Counted from the first letter of the stretch, positions 1 through 8,050 are shown. The stretch is 45,216 nucleotides of DNA from Actinomadura sp. HBU206391 (GCF_014323665.1 NZ_JABVEB010000037.1:1-45216), one strand, 5' to 3'. Translations and numbers: made by a program. The notes: generated by a model from the sequence alone, not told the origin.

Positions 1-155
1 TTGTTCGGAGCATTGTTGTTGTTGTGGCCGCCGTGCTGCGGCGCGCTGATCACGGCCTGAGCGCTCGCCGGGGCGGCCGCACTCACAGCCAGGGCGGCCG
101 ATCCCGCCAGAACCAGGCCGGACATGGCGACTGCCGCACTCTTCTTCACGTCCAT
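1..155 (-). CDS. Small exported Gly/Asn-rich protein, copy 1 (truncated by window edge)
   Basis: Only the first 51 codons are visible; the C-terminus lies outside the window. The ATG at 155 follows an AAGGAGG ribosome site by eight bases. Residues 1-34 look like a Sec signal peptide: MDVKK, then an Ala/Val/Leu-rich core, then a PASAQA cleavage region. After it comes a short spacer and the low-complexity start HGGHNNNNAPN. The first 40 residues and the ribosome-site leader are almost identical to the gene at 285-605 (residue 7 is A here and V there; residue 41 is H here and Q there), so the two are a recent tandem duplication. I do not recognise a characterised family. Export is inferred from the signal peptide; the function is unknown. 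Confidence 0.75.
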   Translation of the reverse strand, partial: MDVKKSAAVAMSGLVLAGSAALAVSAAAPASAQAVISAPQHGGHNNNNAPN

Positions 156-228
156 GGAACTTGCCTCCTTGGAGAAATCCAGCCCTAAGACCGGACTTCG
201 AATTCGTAACCTCTGTAGTAACCGGACA

Positions 229-257
229 GGGTCTCGCACCCACGAGGCACGAGACCC
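229..257 (-). terminator. Hairpin downstream of the second small exported gene
   Basis: GGGTCTCG at 229-236 pairs with CGAGACCC at 250-257, giving 8 bp arms around a 13-base loop. It lies 28-56 bp past the stop of the gene at 285-605 and before the start of copy 1. There is no U-tract, as is common for actinobacterial terminators. Confidence 0.55.
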
Positions 258-284
258 CGCACTGCGCCACTCCGCGGGCGGAGA

Positions 285-605
285 TCAGGCCGCGTCGTTG
301 TTGTTGTTGTTGTTCGGAGCATTGTTCGGGGCATTGTTGTTGTTCGCGCCGCCGCCGTTACCGTCACCGGTGCCGCCACCGCCGCCACCGCCACCGCCAC
401 CGCCACCGGCGGCAGCAGCCGCGGCGCTCTTTCCGGCGGCGGCCGAAGCGCTGCCGCCACCGCCGCCACCGCCGCCGCCACCCTGCTGCGGCGCGCTGAT
501 CACGGCCTGGGCGCTCGCCGGGGCGGCCGCACTCACAGCGAGGGCGGCCGATCCCGCGAGGACCAGGCCGGACATGGCGACTGCCACGCTCTTCTTCACG
601 TCCAT
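285..605 (-). CDS. Small exported poly-Gly/Ala/Asn protein, copy 2
   Basis: A 106-residue protein. The ATG at 605 is chosen because AAGGAGG lies just upstream and because it matches the start of the duplicate at 155; an upstream in-frame ATG at 728 has no such support. Residues 1-34 are a Sec signal peptide ending near PASAQA. The mature part is low complexity: a run of ten Gly, an Ser/Ala/Lys patch, a second run of about twelve Gly, and an Asn-rich tail (NNNNAPNNAPNNNNNN) ending DAA. The Gly runs are encoded by GCC/ACC triplets read on the opposite strand, so they are prone to slippage. Compared with copy 1, the Gly block appears to have been inserted after residue 42. No enzyme motif is visible. 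It may be a cell-surface or matrix protein, but this is inference. Confidence 0.7.
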   Translation of the reverse strand: MDVKKSVAVAMSGLVLAGSAALAVSAAAPASAQAVISAPQQGGGGGGGGGGSASAAAGKSAAAAAAGGGGGGGGGGGGTGDGNGGGANNNNAPNNAPNNNNNNDAA

Positions 606-980
606 GGAACTTGCCTCCTTGGAGAAATCGAGCCATAAGGCCGGATTTTTACCTTCGGAACTGGTCGGCTTCGTGGTGCGCTTTCTGCCGCACCTAAACG
701 ATTGATGCGTTAATGCATCTGCCGGCATTTATGCCGGTGTTCCGCTTGTTTGATCCCCTGGCACTAACTCCGTGAAACCGCGAGATGTGAGACTTGGCTT
801 CGATCCAACACTCTCGACAGACATGCTTTAATCGGTTACGATATATACCGTTAGCGGTGCCTATAGGCTATATCGCAGTTATATGTCCGATTAATGCAGG
901 ATTGGGCGCAGGACGGCAGAGTCGCTGCCGCGTCGCGGGTCAAGCGCCGACAGGTCCGCCTCATCCCGGGCGTGAACAAC
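606..980. other. Non-coding stretch with palindromes, upstream of small exported gene
   Basis: No convincing gene in 375 bp. The first part is the leader and promoter side of the gene starting at 605. Two adjacent inverted repeats lie 100-130 bp upstream of it: GATGC-N6-GCATC at 704-719 and CCGGCAT-TT-ATGCCGG at 722-737, plausible operators. A third perfect palindrome, GCCTATAGGC, is at 859-868 in an AT-rich stretch (about 820-900). The right end is just downstream of pobA. I see no clear -10/-35 pair. Confidence 0.4.
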
Positions 981-2135
981 TCAGAGGGGCAGGCCGACGT
1001 AGTTCTCCGCCAGCATCGTGGCCGCCGCCTGTGAACCGGCGACGTAGTCCAGATGGGACCGCTGCAGCCGGTGTCCGAAGGCGTCCTGAGACGGATCGGT
1101 GTGCAGCAGGGTCGTCATCCAGTACGAGAAGTGCTCCGCACGCCAGACGCGCTTAAGGCAAATGTCCGAATAATTATCAATTAGTGCATATGAACCACTT
1201 TTGTACCATTCGGTCAATGCTCTGGCCAGGACGGTCACATCGGAGACCGCCAGGTTGAGGCCCTTGGCCCCCGTCGGCGGCACGATGTGCGCGGCGTCCC
1301 CGGCGAGGAACATCCGGTCATGGCGCATGGGCTCGGCGACGAAGCTGCGCATCGGGGTGATGCTCTTCTCCAGGATCGGGCCGTCCCGCAGTTCCCAGTC
1401 CCCGTCGACGGCGAAACGCGTCCGCAGCTCGTCCCAGATCCGCTCATCCGGCCAGCGGGCGATGTCGTCGTCGTGCGGGACCTGCAGGTAGAGCCGGCTC
1501 ACCGACGGCGAACGCAGGCTGTGCAGGGCGAAGCCCCGCTCGTGGTGGCAGTAGATCAGTTCCTCGGTCGAAGGCGGCACGTCGGCAAGGACGCCCAGCC
1601 AGCCGTACGGATAGCCCCGTTCGAAGGCGCGCAGTCCTGGAACGGCGGGACGGCACACGCCGTGGAAACCGTCGCAACCGGCGATGACGTCACATTCGAG
1701 GGTGCGCGTCTCACCGTTCTGGCGATAGGTCACCGAGGGCGTGCCCGAGTCCACGGCGAGCACCTCGGCCTCGAACCGGACGTCACCGCCCGCGGCCAGC
1801 CGCACGGCGATCAGGTCCTTGACGATCTCGGTCTGGGCGTACACGGTGACCGTACGGCCGGTGAGGTCGGTCAGCGGGATGCGGTGCCCGGTCCCGCCGA
1901 AGCGCAGCTCCAGGCCGTGGTGGACCAGGCCCTCACGGTCCAGCCTGTCCGCGACCCCGCTGGCGCGGAGCACGTCGACGGTGCCCTGCTCGAGCAGGCC
2001 GGCGCGCTGCCGCCGCTCGACGTACGTCCGGTCGCGGCTCTCCAGCACCACGGAGTCGATGCCCCGCGTGTGCAGCAGGTGGGAGAGCAGCAGCCCGGCC
2101 GGGCCGGCTCCGACGATCGCCACCTGGGTGCGCAT
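981..2135 (-). CDS. pobA: 4-hydroxybenzoate 3-monooxygenase
   Basis: Flavoprotein hydroxylase that converts 4-hydroxybenzoate to protocatechuate using FAD, NAD(P)H and O2. It is 384 residues, close to the 394 of the Pseudomonas enzyme. Visible motifs are the N-terminal dinucleotide site GAGPAG (residues 9-14), the ERRQRAGLLEQG segment, the DG segment IAGCDGFHG, and the flavin-ribityl motif GDAAHIVPPTGAKGLNLA. By alignment from memory, the substrate-contact residues are kept: Tyr in ELIY, Ser and Arg in HSLR, Tyr in SRLYLQV, and the C-terminal ENYVGLP tyrosine. The ATG at 2135 has GAGGAGG six bases upstream. A marR gene lies 51 bp upstream on the same strand. The product feeds the pca genes, and a palindrome shared with pcaI lies 63 bp upstream of the start. 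Confidence 0.95.
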   Translation of the reverse strand: MRTQVAIVGAGPAGLLLSHLLHTRGIDSVVLESRDRTYVERRQRAGLLEQGTVDVLRASGVADRLDREGLVHHGLELRFGGTGHRIPLTDLTGRTVTVYAQTEIVKDLIAVRLAAGGDVRFEAEVLAVDSGTPSVTYRQNGETRTLECDVIAGCDGFHGVCRPAVPGLRAFERGYPYGWLGVLADVPPSTEELIYCHHERGFALHSLRSPSVSRLYLQVPHDDDIARWPDERIWDELRTRFAVDGDWELRDGPILEKSITPMRSFVAEPMRHDRMFLAGDAAHIVPPTGAKGLNLAVSDVTVLARALTEWYKSGSYALIDNYSDICLKRVWRAEHFSYWMTTLLHTDPSQDAFGHRLQRSHLDYVAGSQAAATMLAENYVGLPL

Positions 2136-2186
2136 GACGGCCTCCTCATCCGGTCTTACCGCGATCCTTGCCTGATCGCGCTCCGG

Positions 2187-2702
2187 TCAGGGGCCTTCCT
2201 TCCGCTCACCGGAAGTCCCGGCACCCTGGCGACGCAGGAGTGGGTGATCGGGGACGAGCGGATCGACGACCGCCTCGCAGATGGCCCGCAGCTGATCCAC
2301 CTGCTGCGGCGTGAGCCGATCGAACAGATGGGTCCGCACGCCCTCCACATGCCCGGGAGCCGCTTCTACCAGAGCGGCCATCCCCTCGCCGGTGAGCATC
2401 GCGAACTGGCCGCGCTTGTCGTCCAGGCATTCACGGCGCCGTACCCAGCCCCGGCCCTCGAGCCGTGACACCGCGTGCGACAGCCGGCTCGGGCTCGAAC
2501 GGGTGAGCTCGGCGAGTTCTCTCATGCGCAATTCCCGTTCGGGAACCTCCGAGAGCACCACGAGAATTTCGTAATAGGTGTGCGGCATGTCCGAATCGCG
2601 CTGGAGCTCCCGATCGAGCTGGTCGAACAGCACCCTGCTCGCTGCGTAAAAGGCGCGCCACGCACCCTGTTCATCGTCGTTCAACCACCGGGGTCGGCTC
2701 AC
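2187..2702 (-). CDS. MarR-family transcriptional regulator
   Basis: 171 residues with the MarR winged-helix layout: an N-terminal dimer helix, then a recognition region (MRELAELTRSSPSRLSHAVSRLE), then the wing with the family pattern VRRRECLDDKRGQFAMLT, then C-terminal dimer helices. The start is GTG at 2702. A palindrome, TAGTTG-N9-CAACTA, sits 13 bp upstream, suggesting autoregulation. The gene is followed by pobA on the same strand and probably shares its transcript. The ligand may be an aromatic acid such as 4-hydroxybenzoate or protocatechuate, inferred from context only. An IclR-type box lies inside its 3' end. Confidence 0.88.
   Translation of the reverse strand: MSRPRWLNDDEQGAWRAFYAASRVLFDQLDRELQRDSDMPHTYYEILVVLSEVPERELRMRELAELTRSSPSRLSHAVSRLEGRGWVRRRECLDDKRGQFAMLTGEGMAALVEAAPGHVEGVRTHLFDRLTPQQVDQLRAICEAVVDPLVPDHPLLRRQGAGTSGERKEGP
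2199..2215. promoter_or_regulatory. Putative IclR-type operator upstream of pobA
   Basis: Perfect inverted repeat CTTCCG-ctcac-CGGAAG, inside the end of the marR gene and 63 bp upstream of the pobA start. The same 6+5+6 palindrome occurs at 8983-8999, 58 bp upstream of pcaI. The matching sequence and spacing suggest one regulator, most likely the IclR protein encoded at 2905-3687, controls both units. Confidence 0.55.
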
Positions 2703-2715
2703 AAGGTCATCCTAG

Positions 2716-2736
2716 TAGTTGTTCAGCGCTCAACTA
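2716..2736. promoter_or_regulatory. Putative MarR autoregulatory operator
   Basis: Inverted repeat TAGTTG-ttcagcgct-CAACTA with an AGCGCT palindromic core, 13 bp upstream of the marR GTG start. The position fits blocking of its own promoter. Assignment to this MarR protein is by proximity. Confidence 0.5.
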
Positions 2737-2904
2737 ATTGATAGCGTCGGCCGCGTAATGTGCTCGACCACTCGAAACTCGAGTATTCGATGAACGTGCC
2801 CGCGCTCGTGCCGACATGGACGGCAGCCGTCTCCGCGGCGGCCCGCCCCCGTGAACGGTCGGTGCAGGGACCCGTCCGATACGGTGGCCGTCCTGTCCCG
2901 TGCG

Positions 2905-3687
2905 TCAGTCGTCGCCCCAGTGCGCGGCGACGTCGCGGGACAGGGCGTGGGCGGCGGTGACGACCGCGGGGACCAGCCGACGCAGATCGGCGCCGCGGTT
3001 GTGGGCCACCACCGACAGCGCCGCCACCACACGCTCGCCGGCGGCCCTGACCGGGGCGGCCACCGAGCACGAGCCGAGCGTCATCTCCTCCCGGGTGACG
3101 GCGTACCCGTCCCGGTGCACCTCGGCCAGGCACATGCGCAGCCGGGCCGGGTCGGTGATGGTGTTGGGGGTGTGGACGGAGAGCCCGACGTCCAGGACCT
3201 TCTCCCGCAGGCCGCCGGGCGCGTAGGCCAGCAGGACCTTGCCGACGCCCGTGGCGTGCAATGGCAGTTCGGCGGCGACCCGTGTGACGACCGGGACCGA
3301 ACGCGGGCCACGGAGCCGTTCCAGATACAACGCCTTGTCGTCGCGGAGCACGGCGAGCTGGACGTTCTCGTGCGTTCCCTCGTACAGCTCCTCCATGTGC
3401 GGCAGAGCCAGTTCACGCAGCGTGGAGGCCGCGGAGGCCTGTGCCCCGATGCGCCAGAGCCGCATGCCGACGCGGTAGGTGCTGTCGGCCTGCCGGTCGA
3501 GGAAGCCGCCCCGGGCCAGCTCACCGACGAGGCGGTGCCCGGTCGTGAGCGGGAGCCCGGCCCGGCGGCACACCTCGGTCAGCGAGAGACCGAGGTCACC
3601 GGGGGCGAACGCCTCCAATATCGCCATGACCTTGCCCGTCACACTGGGAGGGGTCGGTCTCGTCGCATCTGCCACAAGCGTCATCAT
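2905..3687 (-). CDS. pcaR: IclR-family regulator of protocatechuate genes
   Basis: 260 residues: an N-terminal winged helix (about 15-75, with SLTEVCRRAGLPLTTGHRLVGELARGGFL) and a C-terminal effector domain typical of IclR (GKVLLAY, then VTREEMTLGSCSVAAPVR). The start ATG at 3687 overlaps the pcaC stop as ATGA, so it is the last cistron of the pca operon and translationally coupled. IclR proteins of the PcaR/PcaU/PobR type control protocatechuate degradation in many bacteria, and a pcaR inside a pca operon is known from Rhodococcus. Its probable target is the CTTCCG-N5-CGGAAG box found ahead of pcaI and pobA. Whether it activates or represses cannot be told from the sequence. Confidence 0.88.
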   Translation of the reverse strand: MMTLVADATRPTPPSVTGKVMAILEAFAPGDLGLSLTEVCRRAGLPLTTGHRLVGELARGGFLDRQADSTYRVGMRLWRIGAQASAASTLRELALPHMEELYEGTHENVQLAVLRDDKALYLERLRGPRSVPVVTRVAAELPLHATGVGKVLLAYAPGGLREKVLDVGLSVHTPNTITDPARLRMCLAEVHRDGYAVTREEMTLGSCSVAAPVRAAGERVVAALSVVAHNRGADLRRLVPAVVTAAHALSRDVAAHWGDD

Positions 3688-4079
3688 GTGCCGACATCGT
3701 CCGGTGCGTCCACCCGTCCCTCTTCTATCAGCACCCGCTGGGCGACCGCGAAGGCGGAGTTCGCAGCCGGGACACCGCAGTAGATCGCGGTCTGCAACAG
3801 GACTTCCTTGATCTCTTCGGGATCCAGCCCGTTGCGCAGCGCCGCGCGCACGTGCATGGCGAGCTCTTCGAGGTGCCCGCCGGCGACCAGGGCGGTGAGC
3901 GTGATGCAGCTGCGGGTCCGGCGGTCCAGCAGCGGCCTGGCCCAGATCTCACCCCACGCGTAGCGAGTGATCAGCTCCTGGAAGTCCGCGGTGAAGTCCG
4001 TGGTGCGCGCGGTCGCGCGGTCCACGTGGGGGTCGCCGAGAACCTCACGCCGGATCCTCATCCCCTCGTCATGACTCAC
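3684..4079 (-). CDS. pcaC: 4-carboxymuconolactone decarboxylase
   Basis: Converts gamma-carboxymuconolactone to beta-ketoadipate enol-lactone. At 131 residues it is a stand-alone PcaC, not the PcaL (PcaDC) fusion common in actinobacteria. The CMD fold is visible in LVAGGHLEELAMHVRAALRNGL and the conserved stretch EVLLQTAIYCGVPAANSAF. The GTG start at 4079 follows GGAGGAGGAG and overlaps the 3' end of pcaD by 11 bp; the stop overlaps pcaR by 4 bp. Confidence 0.93.
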   Translation of the reverse strand: MSHDEGMRIRREVLGDPHVDRATARTTDFTADFQELITRYAWGEIWARPLLDRRTRSCITLTALVAGGHLEELAMHVRAALRNGLDPEEIKEVLLQTAIYCGVPAANSAFAVAQRVLIEEGRVDAPDDVGT

Positions 4080-4872
4080 GTGCTCCTCCTCCGGACGGGG
4101 GCCAGGTGGCGGTCAGGTGCTCGGCGATCGCCTCGCCGACCACTTCCGGACTTTCGACGTTGGCCAGGTGCGCCGCCGGCGAGACGACGCAGAGGGCTGC
4201 TCCGGAGATGCCGTCGAGTAGTAGCTTGGCGTGCTCGACGGGGGTGGCCGGGTCACCGGCGCCGGCGATGATCAGGGTCGGGGCGGTGACCTCGCCGAGC
4301 CGGTCGCGGGCGTCGAAGCCGGCGATGGCCTCGCAGCAGGCGGCGTAGCCCTCCCGGTCGACGGCGCGCAGCATCGCCAGCTGCGGCTCCGGATCGGCGA
4401 AGTCCGGCGTGAACCAGCGGCCGCGAGTGCTCTCGACGAGCGGCTCCGTGCCCTCGCGGCGCACCAGCGACGCGCGCTCGTGCCAGCTCTCCGGCGGGCC
4501 GAAGCGGGCGGAGGTGCAGCACAGCACGAGGCTGCCGATCCGCTCCGGCGCGGTGACGGCGAGGGTGGTGCCCACCGCTCCGCCGATCGAGAGGCCGCAG
4601 TAGGCGACCCGGTCCAGCCCGTGCAGGTCGAGCAGGGCGACGACCTCGGCGGCCAGGCCCTCCATCGTCACGCCGGGCCCGGCGCCGTCCGGCCCGCTCG
4701 CGGCCGGGGCCGCCGAACCGCCGTGGCCGGGCAGGTCGTAACGGAGCACCCGCCAGGTGCGGGTGAAGAGGGGCAGCTGCGGCGCCCACAGGTCCATGGT
4801 CGTGCCGAGCGAAGGGCCGAGCACCAGGACCGGCGCGTCGCCCGGCCCGTCGAACCGATGGTTCAGGGTCAC
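4069..4872 (-). CDS. pcaD: 3-oxoadipate enol-lactonase
   Basis: Alpha/beta hydrolase of 267 residues that opens beta-ketoadipate enol-lactone to beta-ketoadipate. The nucleophile elbow is GLSIGG; the acid is probably Asp in GAGDPATP and the base His in AAHLANVESPE. The oxyanion-side motif LGPSLGTTMDLW near the N-terminus is typical of PcaD. The GTG start at 4872 overlaps the pcaB stop as GTGA, so translation is coupled. Downstream pcaC overlaps it by 11 bp. Confidence 0.93.
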   Translation of the reverse strand: MTLNHRFDGPGDAPVLVLGPSLGTTMDLWAPQLPLFTRTWRVLRYDLPGHGGSAAPAASGPDGAGPGVTMEGLAAEVVALLDLHGLDRVAYCGLSIGGAVGTTLAVTAPERIGSLVLCCTSARFGPPESWHERASLVRREGTEPLVESTRGRWFTPDFADPEPQLAMLRAVDREGYAACCEAIAGFDARDRLGEVTAPTLIIAGAGDPATPVEHAKLLLDGISGAALCVVSPAAHLANVESPEVVGEAIAEHLTATWPPSGGGARES

Positions 4873-6074
4873 GGCGAGACCTCCCGGACGTGCTCGAGGG
4901 CACGGTCGACCAGAGCGAGAGCCGGCCCCGGGCCGGGCTGCTCACCGTGCTCGGCGAGGACGCCGAGCAGCAGGTCGAGGTTGGCGCGCATGCGTTCCGG
5001 GAAGATCTCGATCCCCTCCAAGAGTTCGGCCATGGTCTCCGCGGCGCCGCCGGTCAACCGCAGGCACTCCCGCAGGGGCTGCCACTCCGCGTGCCACTCC
5101 CCCGCGGGCCGCTCGAGCGCGGCCGACTGGGCGGTCATCAGGATCTGAACGTACGCGGGCACTTGCAGCGCCGCGGCCCGCACCATCGTCGCGAGCGCCG
5201 GGTTGCGCTTGTGCGGCATCGCCGACGAGCCGCCTCGGCCCGGCCCCGGCGGCTCGGCGACCTCGCCCACCTCAGTCTGGGCGAGCAGCACGACATCCGT
5301 CGCGATCTTGCCGAGGGCGCCGGTGACCGTGGCGAGTGCCGATCCGAGCTCGGCGACGGGGAAGCGCAGCGTGTGCCACGGCAGCACCGGCTCGGCCAGG
5401 CCCATCTCCTCGGCGTACACCGGCAGGAGTTCGACCGCTCGCTCGCCGAACGCGGCCATGGTGCCCGCGGCACCGCCCAGCTGCACCGGCAACCGCAGGC
5501 CGGCCAGCCGGTCCCGCGCGTGGACGCACCCGATGAGCCAGCTCGCGGCCTTGAGCCCGAACGTGGTCGGCACGGCCTGCTGACCCAGGGTGCGCCCGGC
5601 CATGGGCGTCTGCCGGTGGTGCGCCGCCAGCTCCGCGAGCGCGCTCACCACCCGTCCCAGACCGGCCAGGATCACCTCCCGGGTACGGGCGGCGACCAGC
5701 ATCGCGGCGGTGTCCATGATGTCCTGGCTGGTGGCGCCCTGATGGAAGTGCCGGGACAGTTCCGGTGCCGATCTCGCTCTCAGCTCGGCGATGAGCGGCA
5801 CGACCGGGTTGCCGGCGCCCCTGGCGCGTACGGCCAGATCGCCGGGATCCAGCCCAACCGGATCCGGCTCCGCCGAGCGGGCGAGACCGGTGATGGCGTC
5901 GGCCGCCTCCCGTGGAACGAGGCCGAGGCGGGCCTGCGCGCGGGTCAGGCCCGCCTCGGCGTCCAGCAGGGCGCGCAGCCAGGCGTGGTCGGAGGTCGTC
6001 GTCTCGGCCTCCGACCCGGCGCGCACCGGTTCCAGCAGGCCCAGATCAGAGCGGTCGTCGCGGTCCGCGGGCAC
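4869..6074 (-). CDS. pcaB: 3-carboxy-cis,cis-muconate cycloisomerase
   Basis: Fumarase/aspartase-superfamily enzyme that lactonises carboxymuconate to gamma-carboxymuconolactone. The superfamily signature GGSSAMPHKRNP is present, together with HFHQGATSQDIMDTA. The open frame runs far upstream, but that part is antisense-like over pcaG. I chose the GTG at 6074 because it gives a 401-residue protein beginning PADRDD followed by the expected DLGLLEPVRAG family start. A TTG overlapping the end of pcaG is an alternative; it would add a short TER-SSELTER-KPTE repeat made by 21-bp-spaced ACCGAG copies. No strong ribosome site precedes either, so the start is uncertain. Confidence 0.9.
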   Translation of the reverse strand: MPADRDDRSDLGLLEPVRAGSEAETTTSDHAWLRALLDAEAGLTRAQARLGLVPREAADAITGLARSAEPDPVGLDPGDLAVRARGAGNPVVPLIAELRARSAPELSRHFHQGATSQDIMDTAAMLVAARTREVILAGLGRVVSALAELAAHHRQTPMAGRTLGQQAVPTTFGLKAASWLIGCVHARDRLAGLRLPVQLGGAAGTMAAFGERAVELLPVYAEEMGLAEPVLPWHTLRFPVAELGSALATVTGALGKIATDVVLLAQTEVGEVAEPPGPGRGGSSAMPHKRNPALATMVRAAALQVPAYVQILMTAQSAALERPAGEWHAEWQPLRECLRLTGGAAETMAELLEGIEIFPERMRANLDLLLGVLAEHGEQPGPGPALALVDRALEHVREVSP

Positions 6075-6126
6075 GGCTGGCTCGGTGGGCTTCCGCTCGG
6101 TAAGCTCAGAAGACCGCTCGGTGGGT

Positions 6127-6690
6127 TCAGAGGGCAAAGAAGACCGTCTCCCCGTCGCCCTGCAGGCGGATGTCGAAGCGGTAGCCGCCGTCGTCCTCCC
6201 GCTGCGCGACCAAGGTGTCACGCCGCTCCGCGTCGATCGCCGACAGCACCGGGTCGGCCGCGTTCGCCCCGGCCTCGTCCGGGAAGTAGAGACGGGTCGC
6301 CACCGGCTTGAGCAGTCCCCGGGCGAAGACCAGCACGGCGATGTACGGCGCGTCGCCGCCGACCGGTCCCGGCTTGACCGTGGAGAACCAGTAGCGGCCC
6401 GCCGAATCGGTGGGGCACCGGCCGAACCCGGAGAAGCCATGACCGGCCCGGCGCAGCCCGCCCTCGCCGCGCGGGACGGTACCGTCGGCATCCGCCTGCC
6501 AGATCTCCAGGATCGCGTCCGGCAGCGGCTCGCCGGCCCCGTCGAGCACCCTGCCACGCACGGAGATGGCGTCCGGGCGCCACTGCGGCGCCACGCAGGG
6601 ACCGTCGTCGTAGGGAAGCGCGTAGCCGAAGAACGGCCCGACGGTCTGCGAGGGGGTGACAGGAAGGGTCTCCTGGCCGGTCTCCATCAT
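6127..6690 (-). CDS. pcaG: Protocatechuate 3,4-dioxygenase, alpha subunit
   Basis: Non-catalytic partner of PcaH in the iron(III) intradiol dioxygenase, about 187 residues. Typical features are TPSQTVGPFFGYALP at the N-terminus and the intradiol beta-sandwich segment GRVLDGAGEPLPDAILEIWQADADG. It lacks the two-Tyr/two-His iron set, as alpha subunits do. Two ATGs lie in tandem: 6690 overlaps the pcaH stop as ATGA, while 6687 sits better behind GGAGG. Either gives essentially the same protein. Confidence 0.93.
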   Translation of the reverse strand: MMETGQETLPVTPSQTVGPFFGYALPYDDGPCVAPQWRPDAISVRGRVLDGAGEPLPDAILEIWQADADGTVPRGEGGLRRAGHGFSGFGRCPTDSAGRYWFSTVKPGPVGGDAPYIAVLVFARGLLKPVATRLYFPDEAGANAADPVLSAIDAERRDTLVAQREDDGGYRFDIRLQGDGETVFFAL

Positions 6691-7361
6691 GCCTCCATCG
6701 GCGTGGCGTCGAGCACGATGTCCCACTGGTAGCCGAGCGCCCATTCGGGGACGGTCGTGTCGAGGTCGAAGCGCGCGACGAGCCGTTCCCGCGCCCTCTC
6801 GTCAGGGATCGACTGGAAGATCGGATCCTGGACGAACAGCGGGTCGCCGGGAAAGTACATCTGGGTGACGAGCCGCTGGCTGAACGCCGTGCCGAACACC
6901 GAGAAGTGGATGTGCGCGGGCCGCCACGCGTTGTGGTGGTTGCGCCACGGATAGGCGCCCGGCTTGATCGTCACGAACCGGTAGCGTCCGTCGCCGTCGG
7001 TGAGACAGCGGCCCGCCCCGGTGAAGTTCGGGTCGAGCGGCGCCGGATGCTGGTCGACGAGGTGGATGTAGCGGCCGGCCGCGTTGGTCTGCCACACCTC
7101 CACAAGCGCGCCCCGTACGGGGCGCCCGCGCGAGTCCAGCACCCGTCCGGTCACGATGATGCGCTCGCCCATCGGCTCCCCGGGGTGCTGCCTGGTGAGA
7201 TCGTGATCGAGCAGCCCGAGTTCTTCGTGACCGAACACGGGACCGGTCAGTTCGAGCGCGTCGGGGCCGAGCTTGGGCATCGGCAGCGGCCGGGAGGGCG
7301 CGCGCAGCGCCGTGCTCTTGTAACCCGGGCTGAGATAAGGCGGGTGCGGGTCGGTTGCCAT
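6687..7361 (-). CDS. pcaH: Protocatechuate 3,4-dioxygenase, beta subunit
   Basis: Catalytic subunit of the intradiol ring-cleaving dioxygenase, converting protocatechuate to 3-carboxy-cis,cis-muconate. With the ATG at 7361 (AGGGAGA five to six bases upstream) it has 224 residues. The iron ligands are readable: Tyr98 (GRYIH), Tyr137 (AYPWRN), His150 and His152 (WRPAHIHF), with the conserved Arg147 next to them. An alternative ATG at 7385 overlaps the pcaJ stop but has no ribosome site. The 3' end overlaps pcaG by 4 bp, as expected for co-translated alpha and beta subunits. Confidence 0.95.
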   Translation of the reverse strand: MATDPHPPYLSPGYKSTALRAPSRPLPMPKLGPDALELTGPVFGHEELGLLDHDLTRQHPGEPMGERIIVTGRVLDSRGRPVRGALVEVWQTNAAGRYIHLVDQHPAPLDPNFTGAGRCLTDGDGRYRFVTIKPGAYPWRNHHNAWRPAHIHFSVFGTAFSQRLVTQMYFPGDPLFVQDPIFQSIPDERARERLVARFDLDTTVPEWALGYQWDIVLDATPMEA

Positions 7362-7381
7362 GAGATCTCCCTGGTCAAGGG

Positions 7382-8050
7382 TCATTCTGATGCGGCCGTC
7401 GGGCCGGTGTGAACGCGGGCCCCGGTATGGACCTCGGCCTCCGTACGGTCGCGCACGTCGGCCTCGGTCACGCCGGGGGCGGTCTCGACGAGGACCAGCC
7501 CGCCATCCGTCACATCGAGGACGGCGAGATCGGTGATGATCCGCTCAACGCACGCGGCGCCGGTCAGCGGCAGCGTGCACTCTGTGACGATCTTGGGGCT
7601 GCCGTCCCTTGCGGTGTGCTCCATCACCACGATGACCCGGCGGGCGCCGTGCACGAGGTCCATCGCGCCGCCCATTCCCTTGATCATCTTGCCCGGCACC
7701 GCCCAGTTCGCCAGGTCTCCGCGGGCCGAGACCTGCATCGCACCCAGCACGGCGACGTCGACGTGGCCGCCGCGGATCATGCCGAACGACAGCGCGGAGT
7801 CGAAGAAGGCCGCGCCCGGCAGCACGGTGACGGTCTCCTTGCCGGCGTTGACCAGATCCGGGTCCAGCTCGTCCTCGGTGGGATACGGGCCGACACCGAG
7901 CACACCGTTCTCGGAGTGCACCACGACGTGCACATCGGGCGGGATATGGCCCGGGATCAGCGTGGGCAACCCGATCCCGAGGTTCACGTAGGCCCCGTCG
8001 GGCAACTCGGCCGCGGCCCTGGCGGCGATCTCGTCCCTGGTCCAGCTCAT
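7382..8050 (-). CDS. pcaJ: 3-oxoadipate CoA-transferase, beta subunit
   Basis: 222 residues of class I CoA-transferase subunit B. The catalytic glutamate lies in the SENG motif ([16 protein letters not shown]), followed by [15 protein letters not shown] and the [17 protein letters not shown] segment. With PcaI it activates beta-ketoadipate to the CoA ester using succinyl-CoA. The pair cannot be told from succinyl-CoA:3-ketoacid transferase by sequence alone; the pca context decides. Confidence 0.9.
   Translation of the reverse strand: MSWTRDEIAARAAAELPDGAYVNLGIGLPTLIPGHIPPDVHVVVHSENGVLGVGPYPTEDELDPDLVNAGKETVTVLPGAAFFDSALSFGMIRGGHVDVAVLGAMQVSARGDLANWAVPGKMIKGMGGAMDLVHGARRVIVVMEHTARDGSPKIVTECTLPLTGAACVERIITDLAVLDVTDGGLVLVETAPGVTEADVRDRTEAEVHTGARVHTGPTAASE

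Noticed and set aside
124..705. Plus-strand Pro-rich open frame opposite the two small exported genes
   Set aside because: It is the complement of the Gly codons; the minus strand has the ribosome sites, signal peptides and duplicated structure.
794..1156. Plus-strand frame in the gap after the small exported genes
   Set aside because: It runs into the antisense of pobA, has no ribosome site, and has no recognisable product.
4890..6311. Long plus-strand frame opposite pcaB
   Set aside because: No family features; the minus strand encodes PcaB with its lyase signature.
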